Below, piece after piece: positions 53,239-61,642 of a stretch of DNA of 64,000 nucleotides. The stretch comes from an uncultured Paraprevotella sp. (lineage in GTDB: Bacteria; Bacteroidota; Bacteroidia; Bacteroidales; Bacteroidaceae), in NCBI GenBank assembly GCA_944321525.1, contig CALULQ010000009.1, forward strand, positions 40,094 to 104,093, read 5' to 3'. Position 1 is the first letter of the stretch, and each line of letters opens with the position of its first letter. The position numbers and the translations under genes were made by a program. The notes under the pieces were generated by a model. The model did no database searches and was not told the DNA's origin. It saw only the letters and a list, made by a program, of their open reading frames with translations.

Positions 53239-53246
53239 CAAAGTTA
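53239..53246 (-). promoter_or_regulatory. -7 box for sdaA
   Basis: The minus strand reads TAACTTTG, 18 bases before the ATG, in a divergent region of 102 bp. Confidence 0.6.
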
Positions 53247-53269
53247 GGCGAAAATCCCATATTATTTCG

Positions 53270-53277
53270 TACTTTTG
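53270..53277 (+). promoter_or_regulatory. -7 box for the HpaII-like gene
   Basis: TACTTTTG lies 47 bases before ATG 53324. Confidence 0.6.
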
Positions 53278-53323
53278 CCCAAGTTTTTCAAGAATAATCA
53301 TTTAAAGGAAAAGGGTATCGGAC

Positions 53324-54412
53324 ATGATGACGGCTACGCGAAGGGAATGGAACGAGTTATATGTGTTTTTTGCCTTGCTGGGGCAGGGGAGTATCGCTCT
53401 GGGCGACGCTGAGGGGAAAGCTTCGCCGCGCGTGTTGCCCATAGCGCGGATTTCGCGCCAGGAGCACGACGGGAAGCGGGACTACCTGGTGGAGAAAAAC
53501 GACGTTCGCGTCGTGGGCGAGCAAATCGACAAGCGTTTCCCCCGCGAGGATTTCGACACCGTGGCCCGACTGATATTGGAGGCCTTGGGGCGGGAGCGGA
53601 CCGACGAGGTGGAATCGCCCGAAGGCGTGGAGGACTTTCTCGATGCCTTGCAAATCTACGACATGGAGGCGCGCACCGACGACCGCACGGACTTCTATCT
53701 CACGTTTCACGACGATTCGTTCCCGCCCATGGGATTCCGCATCTATTCCCGCCTCTGCGCGATGAATCCGTTGTTGGACGGCGGGCGCACGGCGAACCTG
53801 AAGTTCGAGCAGACCGGAATAAGATTTTCCGCGCCCACGGTGAGCAAAATCAATTATACGGACGACCTCGACAATCCGTCAGAAGTGGCGCGCCGCATGC
53901 TCTACATCGAGAGCCTGGGCGGGGTGCTGAAGTTCGACGACGTGGCCGACAAGGTGTTCCGCAGCAACCTTTGCATGATCGACCTCAACTTCCCGCGCGT
54001 GGTGGCCGAGATGGTGCGCCTGATGCATCTGGACAACGTGGCCCGCGTGGACGAGCTCACGGCGCTGGTGGAAGAACGCAATCCGCTGAAGATAAAAGAG
54101 GAACTCATCCGCAAGCACGGCTACTACCGCTACAAGGTGAAGCAGTTCCTCATGGCCTTGGCGCTGGGCATGCGACCCGCCAAGCAGTACGACGGGACCG
54201 ATTCGGCCGTGGCGGGATTCGTGATGGTGGACGCCCAAGGCCGCATGCTGGCCTACAGGAAGACCGAGCGGCAGGTGTTTGCCGACTTCCTTTTCACGCA
54301 TACCCGGTTGGAGAAAGGCGCTCCGGAGAAAGACAAATACGGCTACCTGGAGCGCGAGAACCGGGCCTACTACCTGAAACTGAACTTGAAAGTCGGTTTC
54401 GTGAAGAAGTGA
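53324..54412 (+). CDS. solitary HpaII-like restriction endonuclease family protein, possibly inactive
   Basis: The 362-residue cytoplasmic protein resembles the HpaII endonuclease family in length and in several blocks: REWNELYVFFALLGQG near the start, RTDFYLTFHD (120-130), GFRIYSRL (137-144) followed by NPLLDGGRTANLKFE, and the C-terminal AYYLKLNLKVGF, comparable to the family's LNLQIRF end. In active members the PD-(D/E)XK core has Asp followed by an I-K-S strand; here Tyr141 stands where Lys is expected. No methyltransferase gene is adjacent. It may be a degenerate or repurposed nuclease. The family call is by motif memory and should be checked by profile search. Confidence 0.6.
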   Translation: MMTATRREWNELYVFFALLGQGSIALGDAEGKASPRVLPIARISRQEHDGKRDYLVEKNDVRVVGEQIDKRFPREDFDTVARLILEALGRERTDEVESPEGVEDFLDALQIYDMEARTDDRTDFYLTFHDDSFPPMGFRIYSRLCAMNPLLDGGRTANLKFEQTGIRFSAPTVSKINYTDDLDNPSEVARRMLYIESLGGVLKFDDVADKVFRSNLCMIDLNFPRVVAEMVRLMHLDNVARVDELTALVEERNPLKIKEELIRKHGYYRYKVKQFLMALALGMRPAKQYDGTDSAVAGFVMVDAQGRMLAYRKTERQVFADFLFTHTRLEKGAPEKDKYGYLERENRAYYLKLNLKVGFVKK

Positions 54413-54426
54413 GCGGGGGCGGGGTG

Positions 54427-57183
54427 TCAGTCCCCCGACTTCCATGCCACGGGCCGTCCGTCGGCCGTGATGCCTTCCGCCTCCACGGCTATTGCGGTCT
54501 TTTTCCCATTGTTGTAGAGGCGGATGGTGGCTTCTCCCTTATCGTTGAATTTCACCTTGGGTGTCCAGTATAGCGTGCGTCGGTGGTCTTTGTGCCCGGG
54601 CAAGGGCTTGCGGCTGTAGTCCGGACTGTAGAATTCGGTGCAGAGGGCAAATCCCCGTGCGGCATAGCGGCGGTCGCGGTAGGTGGGCCGTTTGCCCCCG
54701 TCGGGCAAGAGATGGTAATCTATGACCACGTCCGGCTGGTTGGCCTGTTTGTATTTCCAGCTTCCTTGTTCGCGGGGAACGTAGTCGGTGTAGATGTATA
54801 GCTTGCCCAGGTGGCGCAGCCGACGGTATCTTTCCAACGCCTGATCCGAACGCTTGGTCGTGATGAACGGGTTGGCAAAGTTGTAGTCAGCTCCTGTCCC
54901 ATCCAAGGGAGCCAGTCCTTTTTCCGGTTTGTCCTCGAGAAGCATTCCGTCGTATCGCTCTTCCACGAAATAGTGCCGGTGCATGCCCATGTCGCCGAAG
55001 TAGGCCAAGGCCACTTGGCGGGAGAACGTGCGCCAGTCGTACATGCCCCCGTTGAGCCCGTAATCGGCGGTCAGGTTGAAGGCGTCGTAGGCATCCGCCA
55101 CGATGGCCGGCTTGCTGAAATCCAGTTTCCTGAGGCCGCCGCGCTTGCTCCTCACGGTGACGGCGGCCAGCCTGCGGTCGGTGAAGGAATCCGCGTGTGC
55201 GGAATCCGGCCGGTCGAACTTCTCTTCGAACGCCGTGTCCTGATAGTAGCTGTAAGGCTTGGGGAATACGGGGAAGAACGGGTCGAGCTTCACGTAGAAT
55301 TCAGGATAGGCTTGTTCGTCCAGGAATCCCTTGTTTTTCATTCTTCGTTTGAACTTCCTGCTCCGGGTGCTGTCCGATGCGCTCAGGAAGAGGACGTGGT
55401 TTTCGTAGACCTTGGCCGAGGGCATGTAGAACTTGCCTTGCAGGCTGGTCTGCGCGGCCTCCACGATTTCCTGGTTCTGGATGAAGGTGGCCGAGACGAG
55501 CACTTCCTTGGAGAGGGGCTTGACGGAGGGGGCATATAAGTCCTGCAAGGTGAACAGTTCGTTCCGTCGGGGCGCAGTGGTGTAGAGGTCCATGGATTTG
55601 TCGAGGGTGGGGATGTATACGGATTCTCCTATCCTTGTGTCTTCCAGCAGCGCGTAGGTCCGGTGCACGCTTCCGCTCAGTGTCTGGAACTTTTCCGGGA
55701 GGAACTCGAAGTTCGTGTCGTCCTCCAGTCCGGCCATCGTGCGCCAGTCGTGCCGGCGCCATCCCTGCACCATCAGGAGCAGGTCGAGGGCCGCGCGGTG
55801 CAGGCTGTCGTCCTGCTCGAAATACCATCCGGGATTCTCCACGAAACCTTTCACCTCGCTGGCCAGCAGCATTTCGGTGAGCATCGTGCCGTTGTCGTAG
55901 GTGGCTTCGTCCGTGGCATGGTCGCGCACGGCGAGCGAGACGTCCGCCGCCGGGCTTTCCCCGGGGGCGAGCTTCAGTGTCAGTTCTATGGGTGCAAAGG
56001 GTTCGTATTCATGCTGCAGGCCCTCCACGCTGAGGCGCGGCTCATCGTGGTCGTGGCGGTTGACGAAAAAAAGGCGGTCGGCATAGATGCGCCCGTCGGC
56101 GTTGAAGAGCGTCAGCTGGTTCACGCCCGTGGAGAGTTGTCGCAGGGGGACGGCCACGGTGTCATGGCGTTGGTTGCCGGACGGCAGGGCACGGAAAAAC
56201 CGGCTCACTCCGTTGCATTGTATCTGCAGTCCCAGCCTTTCGTCGCGTGCGGTCTGCCCTTGAATGACGGCCCGCAAGGTGTCGCCCTCTTCCTTTATAT
56301 ATAAGGCGTAGCCCTCGTGCTCCACTTCCGGCAGGTCGGTTTCGTAGTCGTAGCCGTTGCAGTGCAGTGAAGCCTTGTAGCGGGTGCCGGCAGGGATTTC
56401 CGGCAGGGTGAACACGCCCCGCCCGCGGTCTGTCGTCCGTTGCCGGGCCACCACCTGTCCCTTGTCGTCCGTGATGGCGAGTTCCGCGTCCAGGTGCTTC
56501 CCGTCCTCGTCGTTCAGTTCGAAAGCCACGCGGCAGGTGGTTCCCGCCACCAGATGCCCCCCTTCGGGATAGAACCGCAGGTCGATGCCCGGCTTTCCCT
56601 GACGGGCCTTGTAGTATCGGCGCATGGGGCGCAGGGTCATGTCCTTGGGATAACGTCCGGCTTCTTCGGGGCGGTCGAAGACAGGGAACACGCGGGAGTA
56701 GAGCTTGTCGTAGTCGCGGAAGAAGTCCTTGGCCATCTGCCGGTTGTAGAACATGTCTTCCGTGTGTCGTGAATGCGGGTGCTCATATCGTCCGAAGTTG
56801 AGCATCCATCTCGTGTAGGCCCGCAGTTCATAGTATCCCGCATAGAGCGAATCGGTGAACGTGAACGCCCCGTGCGCCGTGCCGTCCGTCAGTTCCAACT
56901 GTTGCCGTTCCACCAGAAAGCCGTCCGGTGTCAATAGCTCCACGTACATGATTTTGCTCAAGTCCGTCAGCGTGCCCCGGTCGCTGCGCATGACATATCC
57001 CTTGTAGCGGATGGTGTCGCCCACGAAGTAGCAGGTGTTGTCGATGTGCAGGTAGACCTTTTCCTGCGGCAGTCCCGTGCCGAAGCGTGCCACGCGGGCG
57101 GCGAGGGAGTCCACGGTGAGTGTTTGTGACGGGCTGCTTATGGCGCAGCCGCACAGTAAGGCGATGACGATGAATCCTTTCAT
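54427..57183 (-). CDS. exported MG2-domain (macroglobulin-like) protein
   Basis: The 918-residue protein has a signal peptide (MKGFIVIALLCGCAISSPSQ). MG2-type beta domains (EKVYLHIDNTCYFVGDTIRYKGYV near residues 40-63, in parts) and further Ig-like domains follow, with a TonB-receptor-plug-like segment toward the C-terminus (LAAVTVRSKR near 690). Such proteins are abundant in Bacteroidota envelopes and related to alpha-2-macroglobulin repeats, but lack the thioester; their role is unknown. ATG 57183 is preferred over 57219 because the signal peptide starts there; the -7 box is at 57237. Confidence 0.8.
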   Translation of the reverse strand: MKGFIVIALLCGCAISSPSQTLTVDSLAARVARFGTGLPQEKVYLHIDNTCYFVGDTIRYKGYVMRSDRGTLTDLSKIMYVELLTPDGFLVERQQLELTDGTAHGAFTFTDSLYAGYYELRAYTRWMLNFGRYEHPHSRHTEDMFYNRQMAKDFFRDYDKLYSRVFPVFDRPEEAGRYPKDMTLRPMRRYYKARQGKPGIDLRFYPEGGHLVAGTTCRVAFELNDEDGKHLDAELAITDDKGQVVARQRTTDRGRGVFTLPEIPAGTRYKASLHCNGYDYETDLPEVEHEGYALYIKEEGDTLRAVIQGQTARDERLGLQIQCNGVSRFFRALPSGNQRHDTVAVPLRQLSTGVNQLTLFNADGRIYADRLFFVNRHDHDEPRLSVEGLQHEYEPFAPIELTLKLAPGESPAADVSLAVRDHATDEATYDNGTMLTEMLLASEVKGFVENPGWYFEQDDSLHRAALDLLLMVQGWRRHDWRTMAGLEDDTNFEFLPEKFQTLSGSVHRTYALLEDTRIGESVYIPTLDKSMDLYTTAPRRNELFTLQDLYAPSVKPLSKEVLVSATFIQNQEIVEAAQTSLQGKFYMPSAKVYENHVLFLSASDSTRSRKFKRRMKNKGFLDEQAYPEFYVKLDPFFPVFPKPYSYYQDTAFEEKFDRPDSAHADSFTDRRLAAVTVRSKRGGLRKLDFSKPAIVADAYDAFNLTADYGLNGGMYDWRTFSRQVALAYFGDMGMHRHYFVEERYDGMLLEDKPEKGLAPLDGTGADYNFANPFITTKRSDQALERYRRLRHLGKLYIYTDYVPREQGSWKYKQANQPDVVIDYHLLPDGGKRPTYRDRRYAARGFALCTEFYSPDYSRKPLPGHKDHRRTLYWTPKVKFNDKGEATIRLYNNGKKTAIAVEAEGITADGRPVAWKSGD

Positions 57184-57236
57184 GGCAATATGTTTTTGCA
57201 GGTGTCGCTGTCTGTTCATGGCTTCTCGGTGATGTG

Positions 57237-57244
57237 CAAAGTTA
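57237..57244 (-). promoter_or_regulatory. -7 box for the MG2 protein
   Basis: The minus strand reads TAACTTTG, 54 bases before ATG 57183. Confidence 0.6.
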
Positions 57245-57411
57245 TGATTTTATTCCTTATATATATAGGCCGTTTTTTACCCAAATATGGGATGTTTTTT
57301 TACCCGTGGCCGTTTCGCCACGTCGGAGGCCCCCGTGGCGTCCCGAAACCGGGCGCATTTCCGGCCGTTCCGTTGCGGGAGGCGGACCGTGGCCTTGCGG
57401 AGCGCGGAATC

Positions 57412-57473
57412 GTACTTGCCGCAGGATACTTGCGTACTCTGCGGCAAGTACTCGAGTACTCTCCGCAGAGTAC
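57412..57473. repeat. 22-bp-module palindromic repeat, element 6 (three units)
   Basis: Units 57412-57429, 57434-57451 and 57456-57473 have linkers TTGC (57430) and TCGA (57452). The first and third have inverted spacers. It is the only element between divergent genes (MG2 protein and MATE transporter). The remaining part of 57245-57621 holds nothing else that I recognise. Confidence 0.87.
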
Positions 57474-57621
57474 GCTGGCGGAGTGCGCACGACGCCGCGG
57501 CGTCTCGGGCAGGGGCGGGCACGTCTTGGCCGTCCGCCACCCGGAGATTTCCACCCCCTTGGAGCCGGCGGGACGGGGGAGGTTTCCCGCTCCCTTGCAG
57601 TGGCATTTTGTTTTTTATTCG

Positions 57622-57629
57622 TAACTTTG
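57622..57629 (+). promoter_or_regulatory. -7 box for the MATE transporter
   Basis: TAACTTTG lies 25 bases before ATG 57655. Confidence 0.6.
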
Positions 57630-57654
57630 CGCTACTTTATGAAAAGACGCAGGG

Positions 57655-59028
57655 ATGAATAATTTGTATGAAGAACGGTTGGGCACGGACCGCATGCTGC
57701 CCTTGGTGTTCCGCATGGCACTGCCGGCGGTGGCCGCCCAAATTGTCAATTTGCTGTATAGTCTGGTGGACCGCATCTACATCGGCCACATTCCCGGCAT
57801 CGGGACCGACGCGCTGGCCGGCATCGGCGTGACCAGTTCCGTCATCATCCTCATTTCCGCTTTCTCGTCCATCGTGGGTTCGGGTGGCGCTCCGTTGGCT
57901 GCCATCGCACTGGGGCAGGGCGACCGCGAGCGTGCCGGGCGCATTCTGGGCAACGGTTTTGTGCTGCTCTGCCTGTTCACGGTGGTTACCTCCGCCGCGG
58001 CCTACGCTTTCATGGAACCCCTGCTGCTGGCCATCGGCGCGTCGGCGCGCACTTTGGGCTATGCCGTGGACTATTTGTCGGTCTATCTGCTGGGCACGCT
58101 GTTCGTTGAAGTCTCCGTGGGGCTGAACTCCTTCATCAACACGCAGGGGCGGCCCGCCATTGCCATGTGGTCGGTGGTCATCGGCGCCGTGCTGAACATC
58201 GTGCTCGACCCGCTTTTCATCTTCGTTTTGGACATGGGCGTGAAGGGGGCTGCCGTGGCCACGGTGGTGTCCCAGGCCTGCAGCGCCTGGTGGGTGGTGC
58301 ATTTCCTTACTTCCCGCGAGGTATCGCTGCGCTTGGAACGGCGCCATCTGCGCCCCGACAAAAGAGTGATATTGTCCACTTTGGCCTTGGGCGTTTCGCC
58401 TTTCATCATGGCCAGCACGGAAAGTCTTGTGGGTTTCGTCCTCAACAGCAGCCTGAAGGCCTATGGCGACATCTACATCAGTGCGCTGGCCATCATGCAG
58501 AGCGCGATGCTGGCGGTCAGCGTGCCGCTCACGGGTTTCGCCCAAGGCTTCATCCCCATTGTGAGCTACAACTACGGCCACGGCGACCGGCAACGCGTGA
58601 AAGACTGTTTCCGCATCGTGCTCGGCGTGATGTTTGGTTTCAATCTGCTGTTGGTGCTTTTCATGGTGCTGTGCCCCCATCTGGTGGCCGCCGCCTTCAC
58701 GACCGACGCCGCGCTGGTGGACGCGGTGGAACGGACGATGCCCGTGTTCCTGGCGGGCATGACCATCTTCGGGCTGCAGCGTGCTTGCCAGAACATGTTC
58801 GTGGCTTTGGGGCAGGCCAAGGTTTCCGTTTTCATCGCTTTGCTCCGCAAGGTCATCCTGCTGGTGCCGCTGGCCCTGTTGCTTCCCCGCTGGATGGGCA
58901 TGATGGGCGTGTTCGCGGCCGAGGGTATTTCCGATGCCACGGCGGCCGTGTGCTGCACGCTGATTTTTGCCTGTCAGTTCCCGCGCATCCTGCGCCGGGT
59001 GGGTGGAAGCGGCGCCTCTCGGAGATAG
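57655..59028 (+). CDS. MATE family efflux transporter
   Basis: The 457-residue inner-membrane protein has 12 predicted helices in two similar halves. It has the family start LVFRMALPAVAAQIVNLLYSLVDRIYIG (key residues within 15-42), an internal GLNSFINTQGRP block and the mirror GFAQGFIPIVSYNYGHGD in the second half. MATE proteins exchange drugs or metabolites for Na+ or H+. The substrate is unknown. Single gene. Confidence 0.93.
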   Translation: MNNLYEERLGTDRMLPLVFRMALPAVAAQIVNLLYSLVDRIYIGHIPGIGTDALAGIGVTSSVIILISAFSSIVGSGGAPLAAIALGQGDRERAGRILGNGFVLLCLFTVVTSAAAYAFMEPLLLAIGASARTLGYAVDYLSVYLLGTLFVEVSVGLNSFINTQGRPAIAMWSVVIGAVLNIVLDPLFIFVLDMGVKGAAVATVVSQACSAWWVVHFLTSREVSLRLERRHLRPDKRVILSTLALGVSPFIMASTESLVGFVLNSSLKAYGDIYISALAIMQSAMLAVSVPLTGFAQGFIPIVSYNYGHGDRQRVKDCFRIVLGVMFGFNLLLVLFMVLCPHLVAAAFTTDAALVDAVERTMPVFLAGMTIFGLQRACQNMFVALGQAKVSVFIALLRKVILLVPLALLLPRWMGMMGVFAAEGISDATAAVCCTLIFACQFPRILRRVGGSGASRR

Positions 59029-59086
59029 GGTGATATTGTCCTAAAAATCGGCGTTTTTGTCCAATTCCGTTCTGCAAGATTATATT

Positions 59087-59094
59087 TATCTTTG
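59087..59094 (+). promoter_or_regulatory. -7 box of the glycoside hydrolase operon
   Basis: TATCTTTG lies 20 bases before ATG 59115. Confidence 0.65.
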
Positions 59095-59114
59095 CTTGGG
59101 TAAAAAAAGATATC

Positions 59115-61625
59115 ATGAAACGAGGGAAATACAACTTGTGGCAGGCTGCTCTCGTGGCGGCAGCCGTGTGGGCCTTTCCTGCTGCCGCGCAGGCTGCAGG
59201 CGGGCCGTGGGCGGGAGGCTATGTAGCCCGCCCCAATGGTGTGCAATGTCAGACGGAAGAAGGGCGCATGCGGGTGGACTTCGTGGCGCCCGACATCGTG
59301 CGAGTGCGTTATACGCAGGAGACGGCCTTCTTGGGAAACGGCACGATTGTGTGCCTGCCCCGCACCGAAACACCAGTGGACTTTGAGACCAAGGAAGAAG
59401 GCGGCAGCCTGATTCTGCGCTCGGACAGTCTGGAAGTGAGGTTGGACCTGGGCACGGGGGCCTTGACCTATAAGGACGCGGTCACGGGGCAGACGCTCCT
59501 GGCCGAGAACCCTTCCACGCCGCGCGAGGCAGAGAAGGTATATATAGAAAAGGTGACCTACGACCAAGGAAGCCGCCGCATGGTGAAGACGAACGACGGC
59601 GAGAAGGAGGTGGCCGACGTGGCGCGGCGCGACACGGTGGGCTACAGTTGGAAGTTCCGCAACCATTTCCGCTGGGCCGAGGGCGAGGCCCTCTATGGGC
59701 TGGGGTGCCACATGGAAGACTATCTCGACCTGAGAGGCAAGACGATGTACCTCTGCCAACACAACCTGAAGGAGATGGTGCCGGTGCTGAACTCCACGGC
59801 GGGCTACGGACTGCTCTTCGACGCGGGATGCGGCATGGTGTTCTACGACGGGACCGACGGTGGCTACATGGAACTGGAGGCGGCCAAGGAGGTGGACTAC
59901 TACTTCATGAAGGGCCGGACGATGGACCGCGTCGTGGCGCAATACCGCAGGCTGACGGGCCATAGCCCCATGTTCCCCCTCTACCTCTTCGGATATATCC
60001 AGTCGAAGGAGCGCTATACGAGTTCCAAGGACCTGATTTCCACCGTGGCGGAATACCGCCGCCGGCAGGTGCCCTTGGACGTCATCGTGCAGGACTGGAA
60101 CTATTGGCCGCAGGGATGGGGCTACATGAAGATGGACCGCCGCCATTATCCCGACCCGCGCGCACTGGCCGACTCCATACACGACATGGATGCACGGCTG
60201 ATGGTGTCCATCTGGCCGAACCCTACGAACAACCCGCAGGCGGACGACTTCGCACGGCGCGGATTCATGCTCGGACGCGGGGTCTACGACGCCTACAACC
60301 CGCTGGCCCGGGCTTTGTATTGGGACTATGCGAACAAGGAATTCTTCAGCAACGGCTTCGACGCCTGGTGGTGCGACTGCACGGAACCGCTCGACGCCGA
60401 CTGGCAGGGGATGCCCGAAGGATACGGATGGGACAGCCACGAAGCGCGCTGGAAAGGAAACCTCACGCAGCTGTCCGACCTGATGGGCGCGGAGCGGGCC
60501 AGTCTCTTTTCGCTCTACCACTCCAAGGGACTTTATGAGAACCAGCGGGCCACGACCGACCGCAAGCGCGTGGTGAACCTGACCCGCTCCAGCTATGCGG
60601 GGCAGCAGCGCTATGCCACCATCACGTGGAACGGCGACACCCACGCTTCGTGGAAGTCTTTCGCCCAGCAGATTCCGCAAGGGCTGAACTTCATGGCCAC
60701 CGGATGCCCCTACTGGACGGTGGACATCGGTTCGTTCTTCGTGCGGAAAGGCCGTGAGTGGTTCCGCGCCGGGCATTTCAACAGCGGAGTGGACGACATG
60801 GGCTATCGGGAATACTACGTGCGCATGTTGCAGTATGGTGCATTCTTGCCGCTCTTCCGCAGCCACGGCACGGAAACGCCGCGCGAAATCTGGCGCTTCG
60901 GTGAGCCGGGCGACCCCTTCTACGACAGCATCCTGGAGATGATACGCCTGCGCTACCGCTTGTTGCCCTATATCTACTCCATGGCGGGGAAGGTCACGCT
61001 GGAGGACTATACCATGAGCCGCCTGCTGGCCTTTGATTTCGCGGCCGACGAGCGCGTCCACGACGTGAAGGACGAGTTCATGTTCGGGCCGGCCTTCCTG
61101 GTGTGCCCCGTGACAACCCCGATGTACTACGGTCCGGGTTCGGAGGTGCTGCAAGGCGTGGAGAAGACGCGGCGCGTTTACCTGCCCGAAGGCGCCGGAT
61201 GGACGGACTACTGGACCGGCAAGCAATACGATGGCGGGCAGGAAATCGTTGCGGATGCCCCGATAGAGAAGATTCCCCTCTTCGTCCGCCAAGGGTCCAT
61301 CGTGCCGATGGGGCCGGACGTGCAGCATTCCGGCGAATTGAAAGGAAAGGAAATCACCTTCGTGGTCTATCCCGGACGCGACGCCAGCTTCACGCTCTAT
61401 GAAGACGCGGGCGACGGCTACGACTACGAGCACGGGCAGTATGCCACCATCAAACTGGAGTGGGACGACCGTCGGCGCGTGCTCCGCATCGGAGAACGGC
61501 AAGGGGCGTTCGAGGGAATGGAAACAAATCGCACGTTCCGTGTCGTTGTGGCCGGTGATACGGGAAAGAAGAAAGAGGGCATGACCGTGGAATATGACGG
61601 GAAGGCCGTGAAGTGCAAAATGTAA
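59115..61625 (+). CDS. exported GH31 family glycoside hydrolase (alpha-xylosidase/alpha-glucosidase type)
   Basis: The 836-residue enzyme has a signal peptide (cleavage near AQAAGG, ~28), an N-terminal beta domain with WxF...GLGCHMEDY features (~190-205), and the GH31 barrel. The catalytic nucleophile is Asp421 in WWCDCTEP (WxDxxE pattern) and the acid/base is Asp508 in WNGDTHASW. C-terminal beta domains follow. GH31 enzymes release alpha-linked glucose or xylose; the subtype is not fixed. The GH127 gene follows after 17 bases, so the two act on the same glycan in the periplasm. Confidence 0.92.
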   Translation: MKRGKYNLWQAALVAAAVWAFPAAAQAAGGPWAGGYVARPNGVQCQTEEGRMRVDFVAPDIVRVRYTQETAFLGNGTIVCLPRTETPVDFETKEEGGSLILRSDSLEVRLDLGTGALTYKDAVTGQTLLAENPSTPREAEKVYIEKVTYDQGSRRMVKTNDGEKEVADVARRDTVGYSWKFRNHFRWAEGEALYGLGCHMEDYLDLRGKTMYLCQHNLKEMVPVLNSTAGYGLLFDAGCGMVFYDGTDGGYMELEAAKEVDYYFMKGRTMDRVVAQYRRLTGHSPMFPLYLFGYIQSKERYTSSKDLISTVAEYRRRQVPLDVIVQDWNYWPQGWGYMKMDRRHYPDPRALADSIHDMDARLMVSIWPNPTNNPQADDFARRGFMLGRGVYDAYNPLARALYWDYANKEFFSNGFDAWWCDCTEPLDADWQGMPEGYGWDSHEARWKGNLTQLSDLMGAERASLFSLYHSKGLYENQRATTDRKRVVNLTRSSYAGQQRYATITWNGDTHASWKSFAQQIPQGLNFMATGCPYWTVDIGSFFVRKGREWFRAGHFNSGVDDMGYREYYVRMLQYGAFLPLFRSHGTETPREIWRFGEPGDPFYDSILEMIRLRYRLLPYIYSMAGKVTLEDYTMSRLLAFDFAADERVHDVKDEFMFGPAFLVCPVTTPMYYGPGSEVLQGVEKTRRVYLPEGAGWTDYWTGKQYDGGQEIVADAPIEKIPLFVRQGSIVPMGPDVQHSGELKGKEITFVVYPGRDASFTLYEDAGDGYDYEHGQYATIKLEWDDRRRVLRIGERQGAFEGMETNRTFRVVVAGDTGKKKEGMTVEYDGKAVKCKM

Positions 61626-61642
61626 GCTAAGAAACAATATAA

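Noticed and set aside
57234..57662. coding frames across the repeat region between the MG2 and MATE genes
   Set aside because: All three plus-strand frames and several minus-strand frames are open here, as expected for GC-rich repeat DNA; none has protein character.
58974..61637. 887-codon antisense frame opposite the GH31 gene
   Set aside because: Shadow of a well-supported GH31 gene; no domains, and it runs across the promoter region.
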